DNA from: Salmonella enterica subsp. arizonae
Lineage (GTDB): Bacteria > Pseudomonadota > Gammaproteobacteria > Enterobacterales > Enterobacteriaceae
Direction: 5' to 3'
Assembly (NCBI RefSeq): GCF_008692845.1
Contig: NZ_VXJW01000010.1
Span: forward strand, 1-64,000
DNA length: 64,000 nt
Shown piece after piece: positions 17,762 to 28,482 of the stretch. The notes under the pieces are model-generated. The model was not told the origin of the DNA, did no database searches, and saw only the letters and a program-made list of their open reading frames with translations. Numbering within the stretch: the stretch's first letter is position 1; each line of letters starts with the position of its first letter. The position numbers were made by a program, and so were the translations under genes.

Positions 17762-19156
17762 TTAATACGCCGCTTTATTCACAAACCCTTTGAAAATCGT
17801 CAGGAAAACGATTTTGATATCGAACCAGATACTCCACTCGCGGATGTATTCCAGGTCGAATTCCACGCGTTTTTCCATTTTCTCCAGCGTATCGGTCTCA
17901 CCGCGCCAGCCATTAATTTGCGCCCAGCCGGTGATGCCCGGCTTCATCTTGTGGCGTAGCATGTAACCTTCAATCAACTGACGATACTGTTCGTTATGCG
18001 CCACCGCGTGAGGACGTGGACCAACGATGGACATTCCGCCGGTTAGCACGTTGATAAACTGCGGCAATTCATCCAGCGAGGTGCGGCGTAGAAAATTACC
18101 TACCTTTGTCACGCGGGGATCGTTTTGCGTCGCCTGGGTAACGACATTGTCGTTCTCCATGACTCTCATTGAGCGGAATTTCCAGACCTTGATCGGCATG
18201 CCGTCCATGCCGTAGCGTGTCTGGCGGAAAATCACCGGACCGGGCGAGCTTAGTTTGACCGCCAGCGCAATGCAGCACAGTACCGGCGAGATGAGTAGCA
18301 GTATCAGCGACGCTAGCACGATATCCTCTACCCGTTTTAGCAGACGATTTATCCCTGACAACGGCGTGTCATACAGCGGAACGACCGGAACGCCGCTCAT
18401 CTCCTCCACGCGCGAGTGGAGAATAGTAAAGGTGAACACATCGGGAATAAGGATCACCGAGCAGGTGGTGTCGGCCAGCTCGCGCACCAGTTTTTTCACC
18501 ATGGCGCCGTCGCTCATTGACATGGCGATATAAACATTGTGAATTAGCGAAGCTTTCGCATCGTCAATTAACTGCTCGAAGTTCCCGACCCAATCAGCAG
18601 AGACGCCGCCCGGTTTGGGATCGTGATAGACGCCCACCACCTCAAAACCCAGCCACGGCTCGTGACGGAAGCTATCCAGCAACGCCTGACCCGCAGGCAA
18701 ATCTCCGGCGACCGCAACCCGGCGAATGTTATAACCACGATTGCGCAGCCAGCCCGCGCCAAAACGAATAAATGAACGGCATAACACTAAGCCCAGGCTG
18801 GACAACGCATACCAGGCCAGCCAGGTGGCAAGGCGGTTGTCGAAGTCGTTATTAAACGCCACCAGGCCGGCGCTGAAGATCAGGCTCAGCGTCCAGTTTT
18901 GCAACAGCAGCGTTAACTCTGTCGATATTTTGACGCCGCGCCAGGAGCGATAAAAATCAGTCATCCCGCCCAGCATTTGAAAAACAACCAGCGTGATCAG
19001 CGCCACCAACAGGTGCATGTACAGGAATGGCAGTCCACTGACTTCACAGATGAACCACAGCCCGCCAAACATGATGGTGATATCTGAAAAGCGTTGCACC
19101 ATAGAGATTAACGATGCATTGGTTTTGGCTCGTTCGCGCTTTTTTAGATTTGTCAT
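17762..19156 (-). CDS. wcaJ: Undecaprenyl-phosphate glucose phosphotransferase WcaJ
   Basis: 464 residues, the same as E. coli. The N-terminal part has 4-5 membrane segments, a central Rossmann-like domain (VAVAGDLPAGQALL) and a C-terminal bacterial sugar transferase domain with VIFRQTRYGMDGMPIKVWKFRSM, RTSLDELPQ and VGPRPHAVAHN. It starts colanic acid synthesis by transferring glucose-1-phosphate from UDP-glucose to undecaprenyl phosphate at the inner membrane. A strong hairpin lies just upstream, between it and manB. Confidence 0.97.
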   Translation of the reverse strand: MTNLKKRERAKTNASLISMVQRFSDITIMFGGLWFICEVSGLPFLYMHLLVALITLVVFQMLGGMTDFYRSWRGVKISTELTLLLQNWTLSLIFSAGLVAFNNDFDNRLATWLAWYALSSLGLVLCRSFIRFGAGWLRNRGYNIRRVAVAGDLPAGQALLDSFRHEPWLGFEVVGVYHDPKPGGVSADWVGNFEQLIDDAKASLIHNVYIAMSMSDGAMVKKLVRELADTTCSVILIPDVFTFTILHSRVEEMSGVPVVPLYDTPLSGINRLLKRVEDIVLASLILLLISPVLCCIALAVKLSSPGPVIFRQTRYGMDGMPIKVWKFRSMRVMENDNVVTQATQNDPRVTKVGNFLRRTSLDELPQFINVLTGGMSIVGPRPHAVAHNEQYRQLIEGYMLRHKMKPGITGWAQINGWRGETDTLEKMEKRVEFDLEYIREWSIWFDIKIVFLTIFKGFVNKAAY

Positions 19157-19174
19157 CGTTGTTCCTGTGATTGG

Positions 19175-19199
19175 CCCCTTACCCGCAGGCGGTAAGGGG
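19175..19199. other. Intercistronic hairpin between manB (cpsG) and wcaJ
   Basis: CCCCTTACC (19175-19183) and GGTAAGGGG (19191-19199) are perfect 9-bp arms around a short loop. No T-run follows, so it is more likely an mRNA-processing or stabilising stem than a terminator. Confidence 0.6.
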
Positions 19200-19209
19200 T
19201 GATCCGACG

Positions 19210-20580
19210 TTACTGATTCAGTAACGCCAGCAGAGTACGTGTTCGCGCTTCCATCAGGGGAATATCGCCGCGTGATTCCACATTCAGGCGCACCACCGGT
19301 TCGGTGTTCGATGAGCGCAGATTGAAGCGCCAGTCCGGGAATGACATGCTGAGGCCGTCAGTGCGGTCCACCGCCAGCGCCTCATCCGCAAAATGCCGCT
19401 CCACCCGCGCGATGGCCTCCTCAGGCTCCGCCAGCCTGCTGTTGATTTCCCCGCTCGCCGGGAACGCCGCCATCCGGTCCGCCACCAGTTCGCCCAGCGA
19501 CTGCCCCTTCAGACATACCAGCTCCGCCACCAGCAGCCACGGGAGCATCCCGCTGTCGCAGTAAGCGAAATCGCGGAAATAGTGATGCGCGCTCATCTCT
19601 CCGCCGTAGATGGCGTCTTCATGGCGCATCCGCTCCTTGATAAAAGCGTGCCCGGTTTTCGACATCACCGGCGTCCCGCCTGCCGCCGTCACGACATCTT
19701 CGGTGTTCCAGGTCAGCCGCGGGTCGTGGATAATCTTCGCCCCCGGATGTTTTTCCAGAAACGCTTCCGCCAGCAGGCCGACAATGTAGTACCCCTCGAT
19801 AAACTGCCCTTTCTCATCAAACAGGAAGCAGCGGTCGAAGTCGCCGTCAAAGGCGATGCCTATGTCCGCCCCGTGTTCGATAACGGCCTTGCGGGTGTCG
19901 TCGCGACACTCCGGCAGCAACGGATTGGGAATGCCGTTCGGGAAGGTGCCGTCCGGGGTGTTGTGAATTTTGATGAACTCCACCGGCGCGCCCAGCGCCT
20001 TCAGCCGCGCTTCGATGGCGTCGATGACCGGCCCCGCCGCGCCGTTGCCGGCATTAAATACCAGCTTCAGCGGCGTAAGATTTTTGAGGTCGATATACCC
20101 CGTCAGATGGTCGATGTAGGCGTCGCGCAGGGTGATTTTTCTGTAACTGCCGCGCGCGGCGTCGTTGACCGGCGGGAAGTCGTTAGCTTCCGCCAGGCGC
20201 TGAACGTCGCGCAGACCGGTGTCGCCGCTTATCGGGCGGGCGCCCTCGCGCACCAGCTTCATACCGTTGTAGTCCATCGGGTTATGACTAGCGGTCACTT
20301 CAATACCGCCGTCCACGCCGAGGTGGAAGGTGGCGAAGTAAATCTCTTCGGTGCCGGACATACCGATATCCAGCACGTCGACGCCCGCATCCTGTAACCC
20401 TTTCGCCAGCGCCAGCTTCAGCGCCTCGCTGGTCAGGCGCACGTCGCCGCCCAGCACGATGGTTTTCGGCTTCAGAAATTCGCCGCAGGCGCGGCCAATC
20501 CGCCACGCAATCTCTTCGTTCAGCTCTTCGCCCAGCCTGCCGCGAATATCGTAGGCTTTGAAACAGGTTAATTTTGTCAT
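19210..20580 (-). CDS. cpsG: Phosphomannomutase CpsG (ManB), colanic acid pathway
   Basis: 456 residues. It converts mannose-6-phosphate to mannose-1-phosphate for GDP-mannose and GDP-fucose. The start is [17 protein letters not shown]; the active phosphoserine is in [14 protein letters not shown] near residue 98; the metal loop is [14 protein letters not shown] near residue 245; the C-terminal phosphate-binding loop is [13 protein letters not shown]. It follows manC after a 110-bp gap that holds a REP unit. Its GC is well above that of the O-antigen genes. Confidence 0.96.
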   Translation of the reverse strand: MTKLTCFKAYDIRGRLGEELNEEIAWRIGRACGEFLKPKTIVLGGDVRLTSEALKLALAKGLQDAGVDVLDIGMSGTEEIYFATFHLGVDGGIEVTASHNPMDYNGMKLVREGARPISGDTGLRDVQRLAEANDFPPVNDAARGSYRKITLRDAYIDHLTGYIDLKNLTPLKLVFNAGNGAAGPVIDAIEARLKALGAPVEFIKIHNTPDGTFPNGIPNPLLPECRDDTRKAVIEHGADIGIAFDGDFDRCFLFDEKGQFIEGYYIVGLLAEAFLEKHPGAKIIHDPRLTWNTEDVVTAAGGTPVMSKTGHAFIKERMRHEDAIYGGEMSAHHYFRDFAYCDSGMLPWLLVAELVCLKGQSLGELVADRMAAFPASGEINSRLAEPEEAIARVERHFADEALAVDRTDGLSMSFPDWRFNLRSSNTEPVVRLNVESRGDIPLMEARTRTLLALLNQ

Positions 20581-20648
20581 GTTCTTACCCTTCTTCAGGC
20601 AACAGTTAGCCCTGACCGTAAATGGCCAACATCGTTATTGTTGTTCGT

Positions 20649-20678
20649 TGCCGGATGGCGCGTTGCGCTTACCGGGCA
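20649..20678. repeat. REP unit between manC and cpsG
   Basis: TGCCGGATGGCGCGTTGCG followed by CTTACCGGGCA is a near-consensus REP palindrome. Confidence 0.8.
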
Positions 20679-20690
20679 CAAGTTAAGGCG

Positions 20691-22127
20691 TCAGACTCGC
20701 CCGTAACGGTCCGCGAACCGCACCACATCGTCCTCTTCGAGGTACGAGCCGGAACGCACTTCAATTAAATCGAGCGGTATTTTTCCCGGATTTTCCAGGC
20801 AGTGCGTTGCGCCCAGCGGAATATAGATGGACTCGTTTTCACCGAGCAGCTTAACCTCGCCGTTGATGGTGACTCTGGCGGTGCCTGCCACCACCACCCA
20901 GTGCTCGGCGCGGTGATGGTGCATCTGCACCGAAAGCCCTTCACCCGGCTTGACGGTAATACGCTTCACCTGGTAGCGCTCGCCCGCGTCGATGGAGTCG
21001 TATTTGCCCCACGGACGGTAAACCTCACGGTGCATGTGGTGCTCATGACGCCCGTCGGCCTTGATTTTCTCCACCACCTTTTTTACGTCCTGCACTGCGT
21101 GGCGATCGGCAATCAGCACCGCGTCTTTGGTCTGCACCACCACCAGATCCTTCACGCCGATGGTGGTCACGAGGCCGGATTCGGCGTAAACGTAGCTGTT
21201 TTCGGTTTTATGGCTGATGACGTCGCCGTGGTGGACGTTCCCCTCCGGGGTATGGGCGCTGATCTCCCACAGCGACGACCAGGAGCCGACATCGCTCCAG
21301 CCCGCGTCCATCGGCATCATCACCGCGTCCGCCGTCCGCTCCATCACCGCATAGTCAATAGACTCTTCCGGACAGGCGAGGAAGGCCTCTTCATCCACGC
21401 GAATGAAGTCAAGATCCGGATCGACGCCGCGCATCGCCTGTTCACAGGCGGCCAGAATATCGGGGCGGAACTTTTTCAGCTCTTCCAGATAGCGTCCGGC
21501 GCGGAACAGAAACATGCCGCTGTTCCAGTAGTAATCGCCGCTGGCGACGTAGGCCTGGGCGGTTTCCAGCCCCGGCTTCTCAACGAACTGCGCCACCTCA
21601 AAAGCCACCGCATCCGTCGCGCCCGGCACGACATCACCGCGCCGGATATAGCCATAGCCGGTTTCCGGCAGATCCGGCACGATACCGAAGGTCACCAGTT
21701 TGCCCGCGTCGGCATAGGGCATGGCGCCGCGCACCGCGTCGCGGAAGGCCTCTTCATTGGCGATCGCATGATCCGCCGCCAGTACCAGCATCAGCGGATC
21801 GCAGTCCGTATGCTGGCGCGTCGCCGCCAGCGCCGCCAACGCAATCGCCGGCGCGGTATTGCGCCCGGCGGGCTCAAGAATAATGTTCTCCGTCAGCTTA
21901 TTGAGCTGGCGGAGCTGTTCGGCAACGATAAAACGGTGCTGTTCGTTGCAGATAACCACCGGGCTTTCGCACTCCACGCCGTTCAGACGGCAAATGGTGG
22001 TTTGCAGCATGGTGAGATCGCCTTTCAGGCACAGAAACTGTTTTGGGTAAAGCACACGGGAAAGCGGCCACAACCGGCTACCGGAGCCGCCGGCCATCAC
22101 CACCGGATATAATTTTGTCTGACGCAT
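20691..22127 (-). CDS. manC: Mannose-1-phosphate guanylyltransferase CpsB (ManC)
   Basis: 478 residues. The N-terminal nucleotidyltransferase domain has [18 protein letters not shown] near residue 7 and [17 protein letters not shown]. The C-terminal cupin (mannose-6-phosphate isomerase type II-like) has [10 protein letters not shown] and [19 protein letters not shown]. It makes GDP-mannose, precursor of the GDP-fucose needed for colanic acid. The start at 22127 is preferred over 22133 because the GGGG ribosome site directly touches the earlier ATG, and the later one gives the E. coli length. It sits 2 bp after wcaI. Confidence 0.96.
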   Translation of the reverse strand: MRQTKLYPVVMAGGSGSRLWPLSRVLYPKQFLCLKGDLTMLQTTICRLNGVECESPVVICNEQHRFIVAEQLRQLNKLTENIILEPAGRNTAPAIALAALAATRQHTDCDPLMLVLAADHAIANEEAFRDAVRGAMPYADAGKLVTFGIVPDLPETGYGYIRRGDVVPGATDAVAFEVAQFVEKPGLETAQAYVASGDYYWNSGMFLFRAGRYLEELKKFRPDILAACEQAMRGVDPDLDFIRVDEEAFLACPEESIDYAVMERTADAVMMPMDAGWSDVGSWSSLWEISAHTPEGNVHHGDVISHKTENSYVYAESGLVTTIGVKDLVVVQTKDAVLIADRHAVQDVKKVVEKIKADGRHEHHMHREVYRPWGKYDSIDAGERYQVKRITVKPGEGLSVQMHHHRAEHWVVVAGTARVTINGEVKLLGENESIYIPLGATHCLENPGKIPLDLIEVRSGSYLEEDDVVRFADRYGRV

Positions 22128-22129
22128 TA

Positions 22130-23353
22130 TCATCCCCGAATATCTGCAATAAATTGGCTTAGCACGTTCTCTTTATTGAGCATGCGTTCGGCGTATTCAC
22201 GTGCCGCCGTGTTGTTTTTCGGCATGGCGAGCGCCTGGCTAATCCCGGCCACCAGCGCGTCGGCCGACTCCGGTTCCACGCAAACGGCGATGTCCGGATA
22301 GCGCGCGCAAAGTTGTCCTAATTCGGTGTGCGGCTCAGCGGTAATCACCGCGTTGCCGCCAACCGCCAGAATGTTAGTCAGCTTAGAGGGCAGTACCGCG
22401 TCCGCCGCGCCGCGCTTTTGCACTACCAGATGGCAGTCGCCCATTTTCAGCAGCGCGGGTAAGGCGTCGTAAGGCTGAAGCGGGAGGAATTTAATATTTG
22501 GCAGGTCGCGTTCGCGGGCCATGTTCTCCAGCCGCGTCTTGCCGCCCCCCTGGCCGACAATTGCGAAAATCAGCGGTCGATCGCGTAATCGTTCCGCGGC
22601 GTCAATCACCTTTTCCAGTCCTTGCTTTTCACCGATATTGCCGGAATAGAGCACGATATTTTTATCCCCGGGCAAGCCGAGTCGCTGGCGCAAAGCCGTC
22701 ACGTCAGCGTCGTTAACATCCTGAAAACGCGTTACTTCCGACCAGTTTGGAAAAAAGAGGATTTTTTCCGCCGCGACGCCCTTTTCCCGCGCTTTATTCA
22801 TCATGGAGCGAGAGATGGTCGAGACGTTATCAACGTTATGCAGCGCGCTGCGTTCAAAGGCCGATGCTAACCGCGCTACGCTGCCGCGCTTGCCTTTTCC
22901 CGCCATCCCTAAACCGAGCATGGCGTCCACCTCGTAATCCTGAATATGCAGTACGGTACGCGCGCCGGAGAGTTTCGCCAGCAGGCGCATTCCCGGCGTA
23001 CAAAAGAGCGTCGGCACAATGCCGATAATCCGATCCGGCTTCCAGCGACGCTGCGCCATCAACGGGAAAAAGCTGCTCAATGCAAAGCTTCCCAGATGAA
23101 GCAGCCGTTTTAAGGTAGAGGGTTGTTTCGGCACATACAGCGGGCAGCGCCAGACGGTGGCTTCGCCCTCTTCCCGGCGATAGCGCCAGGCGGAATAGCG
23201 CTCGCCGACCTTCCACTGCGGGTAGTATGGCGGCGCGGTGATAACCCGCACTTCATGGCCTTCACGCGTCATCCACGCCACCATTTCGCCGGTGTATTTG
23301 CCGATACCGGTCAGTTCCGGCGAATAGTTAATGCCATAGACCAGAATCTTCAT
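22130..23353 (-). CDS. wcaI: Colanic acid fucosyltransferase WcaI
   Basis: 407 residues, GT4/GT-B fold: [20 protein letters not shown] at the N-terminus, [19 protein letters not shown] and [15 protein letters not shown] in the C-terminal donor half. In E. coli WcaI adds the first fucose to glucosyl-pyrophosphoryl-undecaprenol. The start overlaps the gmm stop by 4 bp, so the two are translationally coupled. Confidence 0.95.
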   Translation of the reverse strand: MKILVYGINYSPELTGIGKYTGEMVAWMTREGHEVRVITAPPYYPQWKVGERYSAWRYRREEGEATVWRCPLYVPKQPSTLKRLLHLGSFALSSFFPLMAQRRWKPDRIIGIVPTLFCTPGMRLLAKLSGARTVLHIQDYEVDAMLGLGMAGKGKRGSVARLASAFERSALHNVDNVSTISRSMMNKAREKGVAAEKILFFPNWSEVTRFQDVNDADVTALRQRLGLPGDKNIVLYSGNIGEKQGLEKVIDAAERLRDRPLIFAIVGQGGGKTRLENMARERDLPNIKFLPLQPYDALPALLKMGDCHLVVQKRGAADAVLPSKLTNILAVGGNAVITAEPHTELGQLCARYPDIAVCVEPESADALVAGISQALAMPKNNTAAREYAERMLNKENVLSQFIADIRG

Positions 23354-23823
23354 AAGCCCACCGCCGGCGCGTCAGGAAAGAAGTAGGCCCGACTGTTATC
23401 GTGAACATTGTCGCTTGCCAGAAGCTGTTCCGGCGTCAGCCAGCGGTAACTGCCATGCTGGACGTCAGGCAGATGTAAAGCACTCTCCGCCACACGCAGG
23501 CGAAAGCCGAGCACGATGTAGTGAGTTGAAAAGTCCGCGCCGGAAAAATTGTCGTCATAGAAGTGCTGCCACACGCCATAAAACGTCCCTGCCGCCAGCG
23601 GCAGACGCACGCCCAGTTCCGCCTGCGTCAGCCGTTCAAAGGCGGCCTCCAGCGTTTCGTCTTTGCACACCCGTCCCCCCGGTACAAACCAGTAGCCCTG
23701 CGCCGGACGGTTGAGACGCCGGCCCAGCAGGATTTCCCCCTGGCCGTTTTCCACGATGAAATCGAGGGAGATGAGGGGCGTGGTTCGTACCACGGCGGCG
23801 AAATCTTCCTGACGTAAAAACAT
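23350..23823 (-). CDS. gmm: GDP-mannose mannosyl hydrolase Gmm (WcaH/NudD)
   Basis: 157 residues, Nudix family variant. The motif region reads [20 protein letters not shown] (about residues 50-70) and lacks one of the usual Nudix glutamates, as is typical of Gmm, which hydrolyses GDP-mannose or GDP-glucose to sugar and GDP. The start is ATG 23823 with GGGGG five bases upstream; a GTG two codons earlier is also possible. It is packed between fcl (2 bp away) and wcaI (4-bp overlap), and probably tunes the GDP-sugar pool. Confidence 0.94.
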   Translation of the reverse strand: MFLRQEDFAAVVRTTPLISLDFIVENGQGEILLGRRLNRPAQGYWFVPGGRVCKDETLEAAFERLTQAELGVRLPLAAGTFYGVWQHFYDDNFSGADFSTHYIVLGFRLRVAESALHLPDVQHGSYRWLTPEQLLASDNVHDNSRAYFFPDAPAVGL

Positions 23824-23825
23824 TC

Positions 23826-24791
23826 TCACCCCCGGAACCGTTGTTGATTCTCAAGGAACCACTGGTAAGTACCGGCAAGTCCTGCCTCCAGTGAAATTTC
23901 GTGATACCAGCCAAGCTGGTGCAGGCGCGTGACGTCGAGCAATTTACGCGGCGTACCGTCCGGCTTCGTAGCGTCGAACACCACCCGACCTTTGTAACCC
24001 ACCACCTTTGCGATGGTCTGCGCCAGCTCGCGGATGGTACAGTCCACGCCGGAACCGACGTTAATGTGCGACAGCATCGGTTCGGTGTTCTCCTGCCACA
24101 CTTCGCGCGCCAGTTCCATCACATGAATGCTGGCCGCCGCCATATCGTCAACGTGCAAAAATTCGCGCATCGGCGTCCCGCTGCCCCACACCACCACATC
24201 CGGCGCGTTGCTCTGCGCGGCTTCATGGAAACGGCGCAGCAGCGCCGGAATCACATGTGAATTGTCCGGATGAAAATTGTCATGCGGGCCGTACAGGTTG
24301 GTCGGCATCACCGAACGGTAGTCACGACCGTACTGGCGGTTGTAGGACTCGCACAGTTTTATCCCGGCGATCTTGGCGATGGCATACGGCTCGTTGGTCG
24401 GCTCCAGCGTCCCCTGTAGCAGTTCGCTTTCCGCCATCGGCTGCGTCGCCAGTTTCGGATAGATGCAGGACGAGCCGAGAAACAGCAGCTTGTTCACGTT
24501 GTGCAGGTGCGCGGCGTGAATAATGTTGCTCTCTATCATCATGTTCTGGTAAATAAAATCTGCCGGATACGTGTTGTTGGCGACAATGCCGCCCACTTTC
24601 GCCGCCGCCAGATAGACCTGGTCGATACGCGCTCCGGCAAAGAACGCCTGTACCGCGCGCCCGTCGAGCAGATCCAGCTCATCGCGGGTCCGCAGCACCA
24701 GCTCCACATCGCCGCGCTGCGCAAGCTGCCGTACAATGGCGGAGCCCACCATCCCGCGATGTCCCGCCACAAAAATTCGTTGCTTGTTCAT
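23826..24791 (-). CDS. fcl: GDP-L-fucose synthase Fcl (WcaG)
   Basis: 321 residues, SDR family. NADP-binding [17 protein letters not shown] is at the N-terminus, the catalytic Ser in [12 protein letters not shown], and the YxxxK pair in [14 protein letters not shown] near residue 136. It performs the 3,5-epimerisation and 4-reduction of GDP-4-keto-6-deoxymannose to GDP-L-fucose. It follows gmd by 2 bp, forming the complete GDP-fucose branch with manB and manC. Confidence 0.97.
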   Translation of the reverse strand: MNKQRIFVAGHRGMVGSAIVRQLAQRGDVELVLRTRDELDLLDGRAVQAFFAGARIDQVYLAAAKVGGIVANNTYPADFIYQNMMIESNIIHAAHLHNVNKLLFLGSSCIYPKLATQPMAESELLQGTLEPTNEPYAIAKIAGIKLCESYNRQYGRDYRSVMPTNLYGPHDNFHPDNSHVIPALLRRFHEAAQSNAPDVVVWGSGTPMREFLHVDDMAAASIHVMELAREVWQENTEPMLSHINVGSGVDCTIRELAQTIAKVVGYKGRVVFDATKPDGTPRKLLDVTRLHQLGWYHEISLEAGLAGTYQWFLENQQRFRG

Positions 24792-24793
24792 TC

Positions 24794-25915
24794 TCAGGAC
24801 TCCAGCGCGATGGCCACCTCATAACCGTGGGATTTCAGCAGTGAGTGTTTTTTCGCGGCCTCCAGATCGTTCGCCACCATCTCCGAGACCATCTCCGACA
24901 GGGTGATTTCCGGTTTCCAGCCCAGTTTCTCATGCGCTTTGGACGGGTCGCCCAGCAGGGTTTCCACCTCCGCCGGACGGAAATAGCGCGGATCCACGGC
25001 CACAATCACGTCGCCCGGTTTCACGCCCGGCGCATCGTGTCCGGTCACGGATACCACGATCCCTTTCTCATCAATGCCTTCGCCTTCAAAGCGCAGTTTT
25101 ATCCCCAGTTGCGCCGCCGCCAGCTCCACAAACTGGCGTACGGAATACTGCACGCCGGTGGCAATCACGAAATCTTCCGGCTGCTCCTGCTGTAACATCA
25201 TCCACTGCATCCGCACGTAATCTTTCGCATGACCCCAGTCGCGCAGCGAGTCCATGTTGCCGAGATACAGGCAGGACTCCAGTCCCTGGGCGATATTGGC
25301 GATGGCGCGGGTGATCTTACGGGTGACGAAGGTTTCGCCGCGACGCGGGGACTCGTGGTTAAACAGAATGCCGTTACAGGCGTAGATACCGTAGGATTCA
25401 CGATAGTTGACGGTGATCCAGTAGGCGTACAGTTTCGCCACCGCATAGGGGGAACGCGGGTAGAACGGCGTGGTCTCTTTCTGCGGGATCTCCTGTACCA
25501 GACCGTACAGTTCAGAAGTGGAGGCCTGATAGAAACGGGTTTTCTTCTCCAGACCGAGGAAGCGGATCGCCTCCAGCAGGCGCAGCGTGCCCATCGCATC
25601 CACATCGGCGGTATATTCCGGCGACTCGAACGACACCGCCACGTGGCTCATCGCGCCCAGGTTGTAGACTTCATCCGGCTGCACTTCCTGTAAAATGCGG
25701 GTCAGGTTGGAGGCGTCGGTCAGGTCGCCATAATGCAGATGAAATTTCGGGTTGCTGCTGTGCGGGTCCTGATAGATATGATCCACGCGCTCGGTATTAA
25801 ACGATGACGCGCGGCGCTTGATACCATGCACCTCATACCCTTTTTCCAGCAGAAATTCTGCCAGGTAAGACCCATCCTGTCCGGTTACGCCAGTAATGAG
25901 AGCGACTTTTGACAT
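24794..25915 (-). CDS. gmd: GDP-mannose 4,6-dehydratase Gmd
   Basis: 373 residues, SDR family, almost identical to E. coli. NADP-binding [19 protein letters not shown] lies at the N-terminus; catalytic [10 protein letters not shown] and [15 protein letters not shown] (YxxxK) lie in the middle. It produces GDP-4-keto-6-deoxymannose. An ATG two codons earlier (25921) is too close to the AAGGA ribosome site, so 25915 is chosen. It is 23 bp downstream of wcaF. Confidence 0.97.
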   Translation of the reverse strand: MSKVALITGVTGQDGSYLAEFLLEKGYEVHGIKRRASSFNTERVDHIYQDPHSSNPKFHLHYGDLTDASNLTRILQEVQPDEVYNLGAMSHVAVSFESPEYTADVDAMGTLRLLEAIRFLGLEKKTRFYQASTSELYGLVQEIPQKETTPFYPRSPYAVAKLYAYWITVNYRESYGIYACNGILFNHESPRRGETFVTRKITRAIANIAQGLESCLYLGNMDSLRDWGHAKDYVRMQWMMLQQEQPEDFVIATGVQYSVRQFVELAAAQLGIKLRFEGEGIDEKGIVVSVTGHDAPGVKPGDVIVAVDPRYFRPAEVETLLGDPSKAHEKLGWKPEITLSEMVSEMVANDLEAAKKHSLLKSHGYEVAIALES

Positions 25916-25938
25916 TTTCATTTCCTTAAATAGTCCCG

Positions 25939-26493
25939 TTAGGGAGTAACTTTCTGAACGCGCTGGCGCGTTACTACTGCGGGATTGCCCCGACAAATCG
26001 CATTTGCCGGTAATGATTTAAATACGCTGCTACGCGCGCCGACGACGGTGCCATAACCTATCGTCACGCCGGGCGCGACAAAAACATCGGTCGCCAGCCA
26101 ACATTTTTCGCCAATAACAATCGGCGCGGCGTTAATATCGAAATGATCACTGGTATAATCATGGCTACCGGTACACAAATACCCTTTTTGTGAAATGACC
26201 GCATGTGCGCCAATACTAATTTCACCTAACGTATATAACACGGCGTCGTCGCCGACCCAGGCATAATCACCGACGGTTAATTTCCACGGATAGGTAATTT
26301 TTACTGACGGTCGAATAACCACGTCTTTTCCGATTCTGGCGCCAAACAGACGCAGTAAAAAGGCTCGCCAGCGATACAATATTTGCGGAGACCATGCGAA
26401 TAATGTCGCCTGTACCGCCCACCATAATTGTACTTTTAGCACATTAGCGCCGCGGAACCCTTTCGGCACCGTAAAGCCGTTAAGATCCTGCAT
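25939..26493 (-). CDS. wcaF: Colanic acid O-acetyltransferase WcaF
   Basis: 184 residues, left-handed beta-helix acyltransferase with hexapeptide repeats ([20 protein letters not shown], then [20 protein letters not shown] and [19 protein letters not shown]). The catalytic His is in CTGSHDY near residue 115. It acetylates a fucose of the growing colanic acid unit with acetyl-CoA. It is located 15 bp after wcaE. Confidence 0.95.
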   Translation of the reverse strand: MQDLNGFTVPKGFRGANVLKVQLWWAVQATLFAWSPQILYRWRAFLLRLFGARIGKDVVIRPSVKITYPWKLTVGDYAWVGDDAVLYTLGEISIGAHAVISQKGYLCTGSHDYTSDHFDINAAPIVIGEKCWLATDVFVAPGVTIGYGTVVGARSSVFKSLPANAICRGNPAVVTRQRVQKVTP

Positions 26494-26508
26494 AATAACT
26501 CCCGGTGA

Positions 26509-27255
26509 TTAAACTTTGTTATACCGCGCTTTTGTTTTACCCGTCGTTTTCAGACGTAATAAATAGGATAATTGCGCCCAAAAACCTGGCACGTGTAATA
26601 TTTTTCGCTGTACGTTTTTCGCATCCTGACATAATTCCAGATTATTTGAAGTTGACACGCCGCCCATCGAAAATTCAGATACCAGTCCTTTAATTCGCCG
26701 GAATGGATAGCCTGCTTTATAAAGTCGGGCTGCCAGCGCATAATCAGAAGAGACGTTATATTGCAAATCATAAGGATGCTTTTTTAACCCTGCCGTCGGG
26801 AAAAATATCGCCTGATGGCTGGCTGGTAAACTATGGTAGATATAACATCCGGGTTTAGCCTTCCGACGTATTTTATGTCCACCGCCAAAATCCAGCAGCG
26901 CGTCGCCAATATACATCGCCTCGCTCTTTTGTCGCGCCAGTTGGCGGACAAACAGCGCGACATCATCATGAAACGCATCTCCAGAATTGAGGAATAGCGT
27001 ATAGCGCCCCCGCGCCAGCGCAATGCCTTTGTTCATGGCATCATAAATACCGCGATCTTTCTCACTGATAAAACGCAGGTTAAACTCACCGTTTCGTTTT
27101 TGCAGAAATTCACGCGTGCCGTCCTCCGAACCGCCATCCACCACGATCCATTCAAATGACAGCCCCGGATCGCGTGCCAGATTGCGCAGCGAGCGCCAGG
27201 TTTTTACCACCCCTTCGTAATTGCGAAAGGCGACGGTAACGACGCTTAAAAACAT
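26509..27255 (-). CDS. wcaE: Colanic acid glycosyltransferase WcaE
   Basis: 248 residues, GT2 family: [56 protein letters not shown] and LNSGD in the order expected for the GT-A nucleotide and metal sites. In E. coli it is assigned to addition of the second fucose. It lies 12 bp after wcaD. Local GC falls here compared with gmd and fcl, as in the E. coli operon centre. Confidence 0.94.
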   Translation of the reverse strand: MFLSVVTVAFRNYEGVVKTWRSLRNLARDPGLSFEWIVVDGGSEDGTREFLQKRNGEFNLRFISEKDRGIYDAMNKGIALARGRYTLFLNSGDAFHDDVALFVRQLARQKSEAMYIGDALLDFGGGHKIRRKAKPGCYIYHSLPASHQAIFFPTAGLKKHPYDLQYNVSSDYALAARLYKAGYPFRRIKGLVSEFSMGGVSTSNNLELCQDAKNVQRKILHVPGFWAQLSYLLRLKTTGKTKARYNKV

Positions 27256-27267
27256 GCCACCACCCCG

Positions 27268-28482
27268 TTATGAAATTTTTAACGCCTTGCGCAAAATGAA
27301 CGGACAGACGATTAAAAAAGCATATTCCGGACTAAATATTGAACCGGTAAAAAACAGCGACACCGGCGTAAAAAGATAGAGCTGCACCCGAAAATTGCGA
27401 TTATCGCCAAACGCATTTAGCGCCATTTTTAAAACTTTCCCCATATACCACAGCGTCATTAGCACTGCGAACCAGGAAAAATAAATAATCAGTAGATACA
27501 ATCCATTGTCTATGGTTTTCCCGACATCCGCACCGTTAAAGATTCCGAATGATGCAACATATTCGTAAAGTGAGCCAAATCTGACTACACCATCAATATG
27601 GGTCAAGGAATATCCGACCATGACTAAGGGTCCCACAATACGATAATAAGAAGATGAACCTTCTGTCCCTAAATCGCTAAGACGTGTCGCAATATAAGGA
27701 AATGCAATCATTACCCCAATCAAAAACAAGGTTAATGAGACAAGCGCCAGCGGAAGTTTTTTCTTTATCGCATCCTTATTCAAATATTGGAACGCCCACT
27801 CCAGAAGGTAAAACAGGATAAAGGTCATTACCCCTGAAAACGATCCTGATAATATTATCCCTGCCAGAATCATAGCATCGCTTTTCGGGGTTTTGATACC
27901 AAACTGTTTGATGCTAAGCCAAATTGAGATTAGTGCCAAAGCGAAAAACGCTGGTTCGAAATAAAGCGCAGTGGTACGCTTGCCGCCAAATTTTATGAAG
28001 TTCAGTACATAGCTATTACTGTAAATAAGATATTTCGAAATTCCCTCCATAATATTGCTGGCGCCAGTGAGGATAATTTGCGCCATCTCAACCGCTGCGA
28101 GCGTGACCACTACGCTCACCACCAGATAAAAAAAACGCAAAATCTTTCGGTGGTTATGCGCAGAAATGGTTCTGAAGCGAATGCTCCAAACCATCCCGAT
28201 AATGACCACAATATAGACAAACAGCAGGGTGGACGTCACATATTTACCAGCATTCAGCGACTGACCGAACAGGAAGTTAAACGCCGTGAGGCCCATGCCG
28301 ATGCCTAACGCAATCAGCAATTTTTTTACGCTGAGGCGTTCCACAAATAACAGTAACAACAGCGGTAAAAAAGTGACGATGGTAACAGGAAAGCTTTCAC
28401 CCAGTTGGGCAATTTTAACGTTGACCAGTAAGTAGATCAGCGGCAGCAGCAGGTAGCTACAGATTCTGATAGAACGAGACAT
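27268..28482 (-). CDS. wcaD: Colanic acid polymerase WcaD
   Basis: 404 residues (E. coli 405) with about ten membrane segments and a large periplasmic loop, as in Wzy-type polymerases. It joins colanic acid repeat units at the periplasmic face. The open frame extends 60 codons upstream into wcaC, but MSRSIRICSYLLLPLIYLL is the conserved start. It overlaps the end of wcaC by 26 bp. Confidence 0.93.
   Translation of the reverse strand: MSRSIRICSYLLLPLIYLLVNVKIAQLGESFPVTIVTFLPLLLLLFVERLSVKKLLIALGIGMGLTAFNFLFGQSLNAGKYVTSTLLFVYIVVIIGMVWSIRFRTISAHNHRKILRFFYLVVSVVVTLAAVEMAQIILTGASNIMEGISKYLIYSNSYVLNFIKFGGKRTTALYFEPAFFALALISIWLSIKQFGIKTPKSDAMILAGIILSGSFSGVMTFILFYLLEWAFQYLNKDAIKKKLPLALVSLTLFLIGVMIAFPYIATRLSDLGTEGSSSYYRIVGPLVMVGYSLTHIDGVVRFGSLYEYVASFGIFNGADVGKTIDNGLYLLIIYFSWFAVLMTLWYMGKVLKMALNAFGDNRNFRVQLYLFTPVSLFFTGSIFSPEYAFLIVCPFILRKALKIS

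Noticed and set aside
19393-20397. 334-codon open frame on the plus strand opposite cpsG
   Set aside because: It is the mirror of a GC-rich, highly conserved gene; the translation is rich in R/H/Q and V without domain features, and there is no ribosome site.
20802-22112. 436-codon open frame on the plus strand opposite manC
   Set aside because: Antisense shadow of manC with low-complexity H/R/V composition; no family recognisable.
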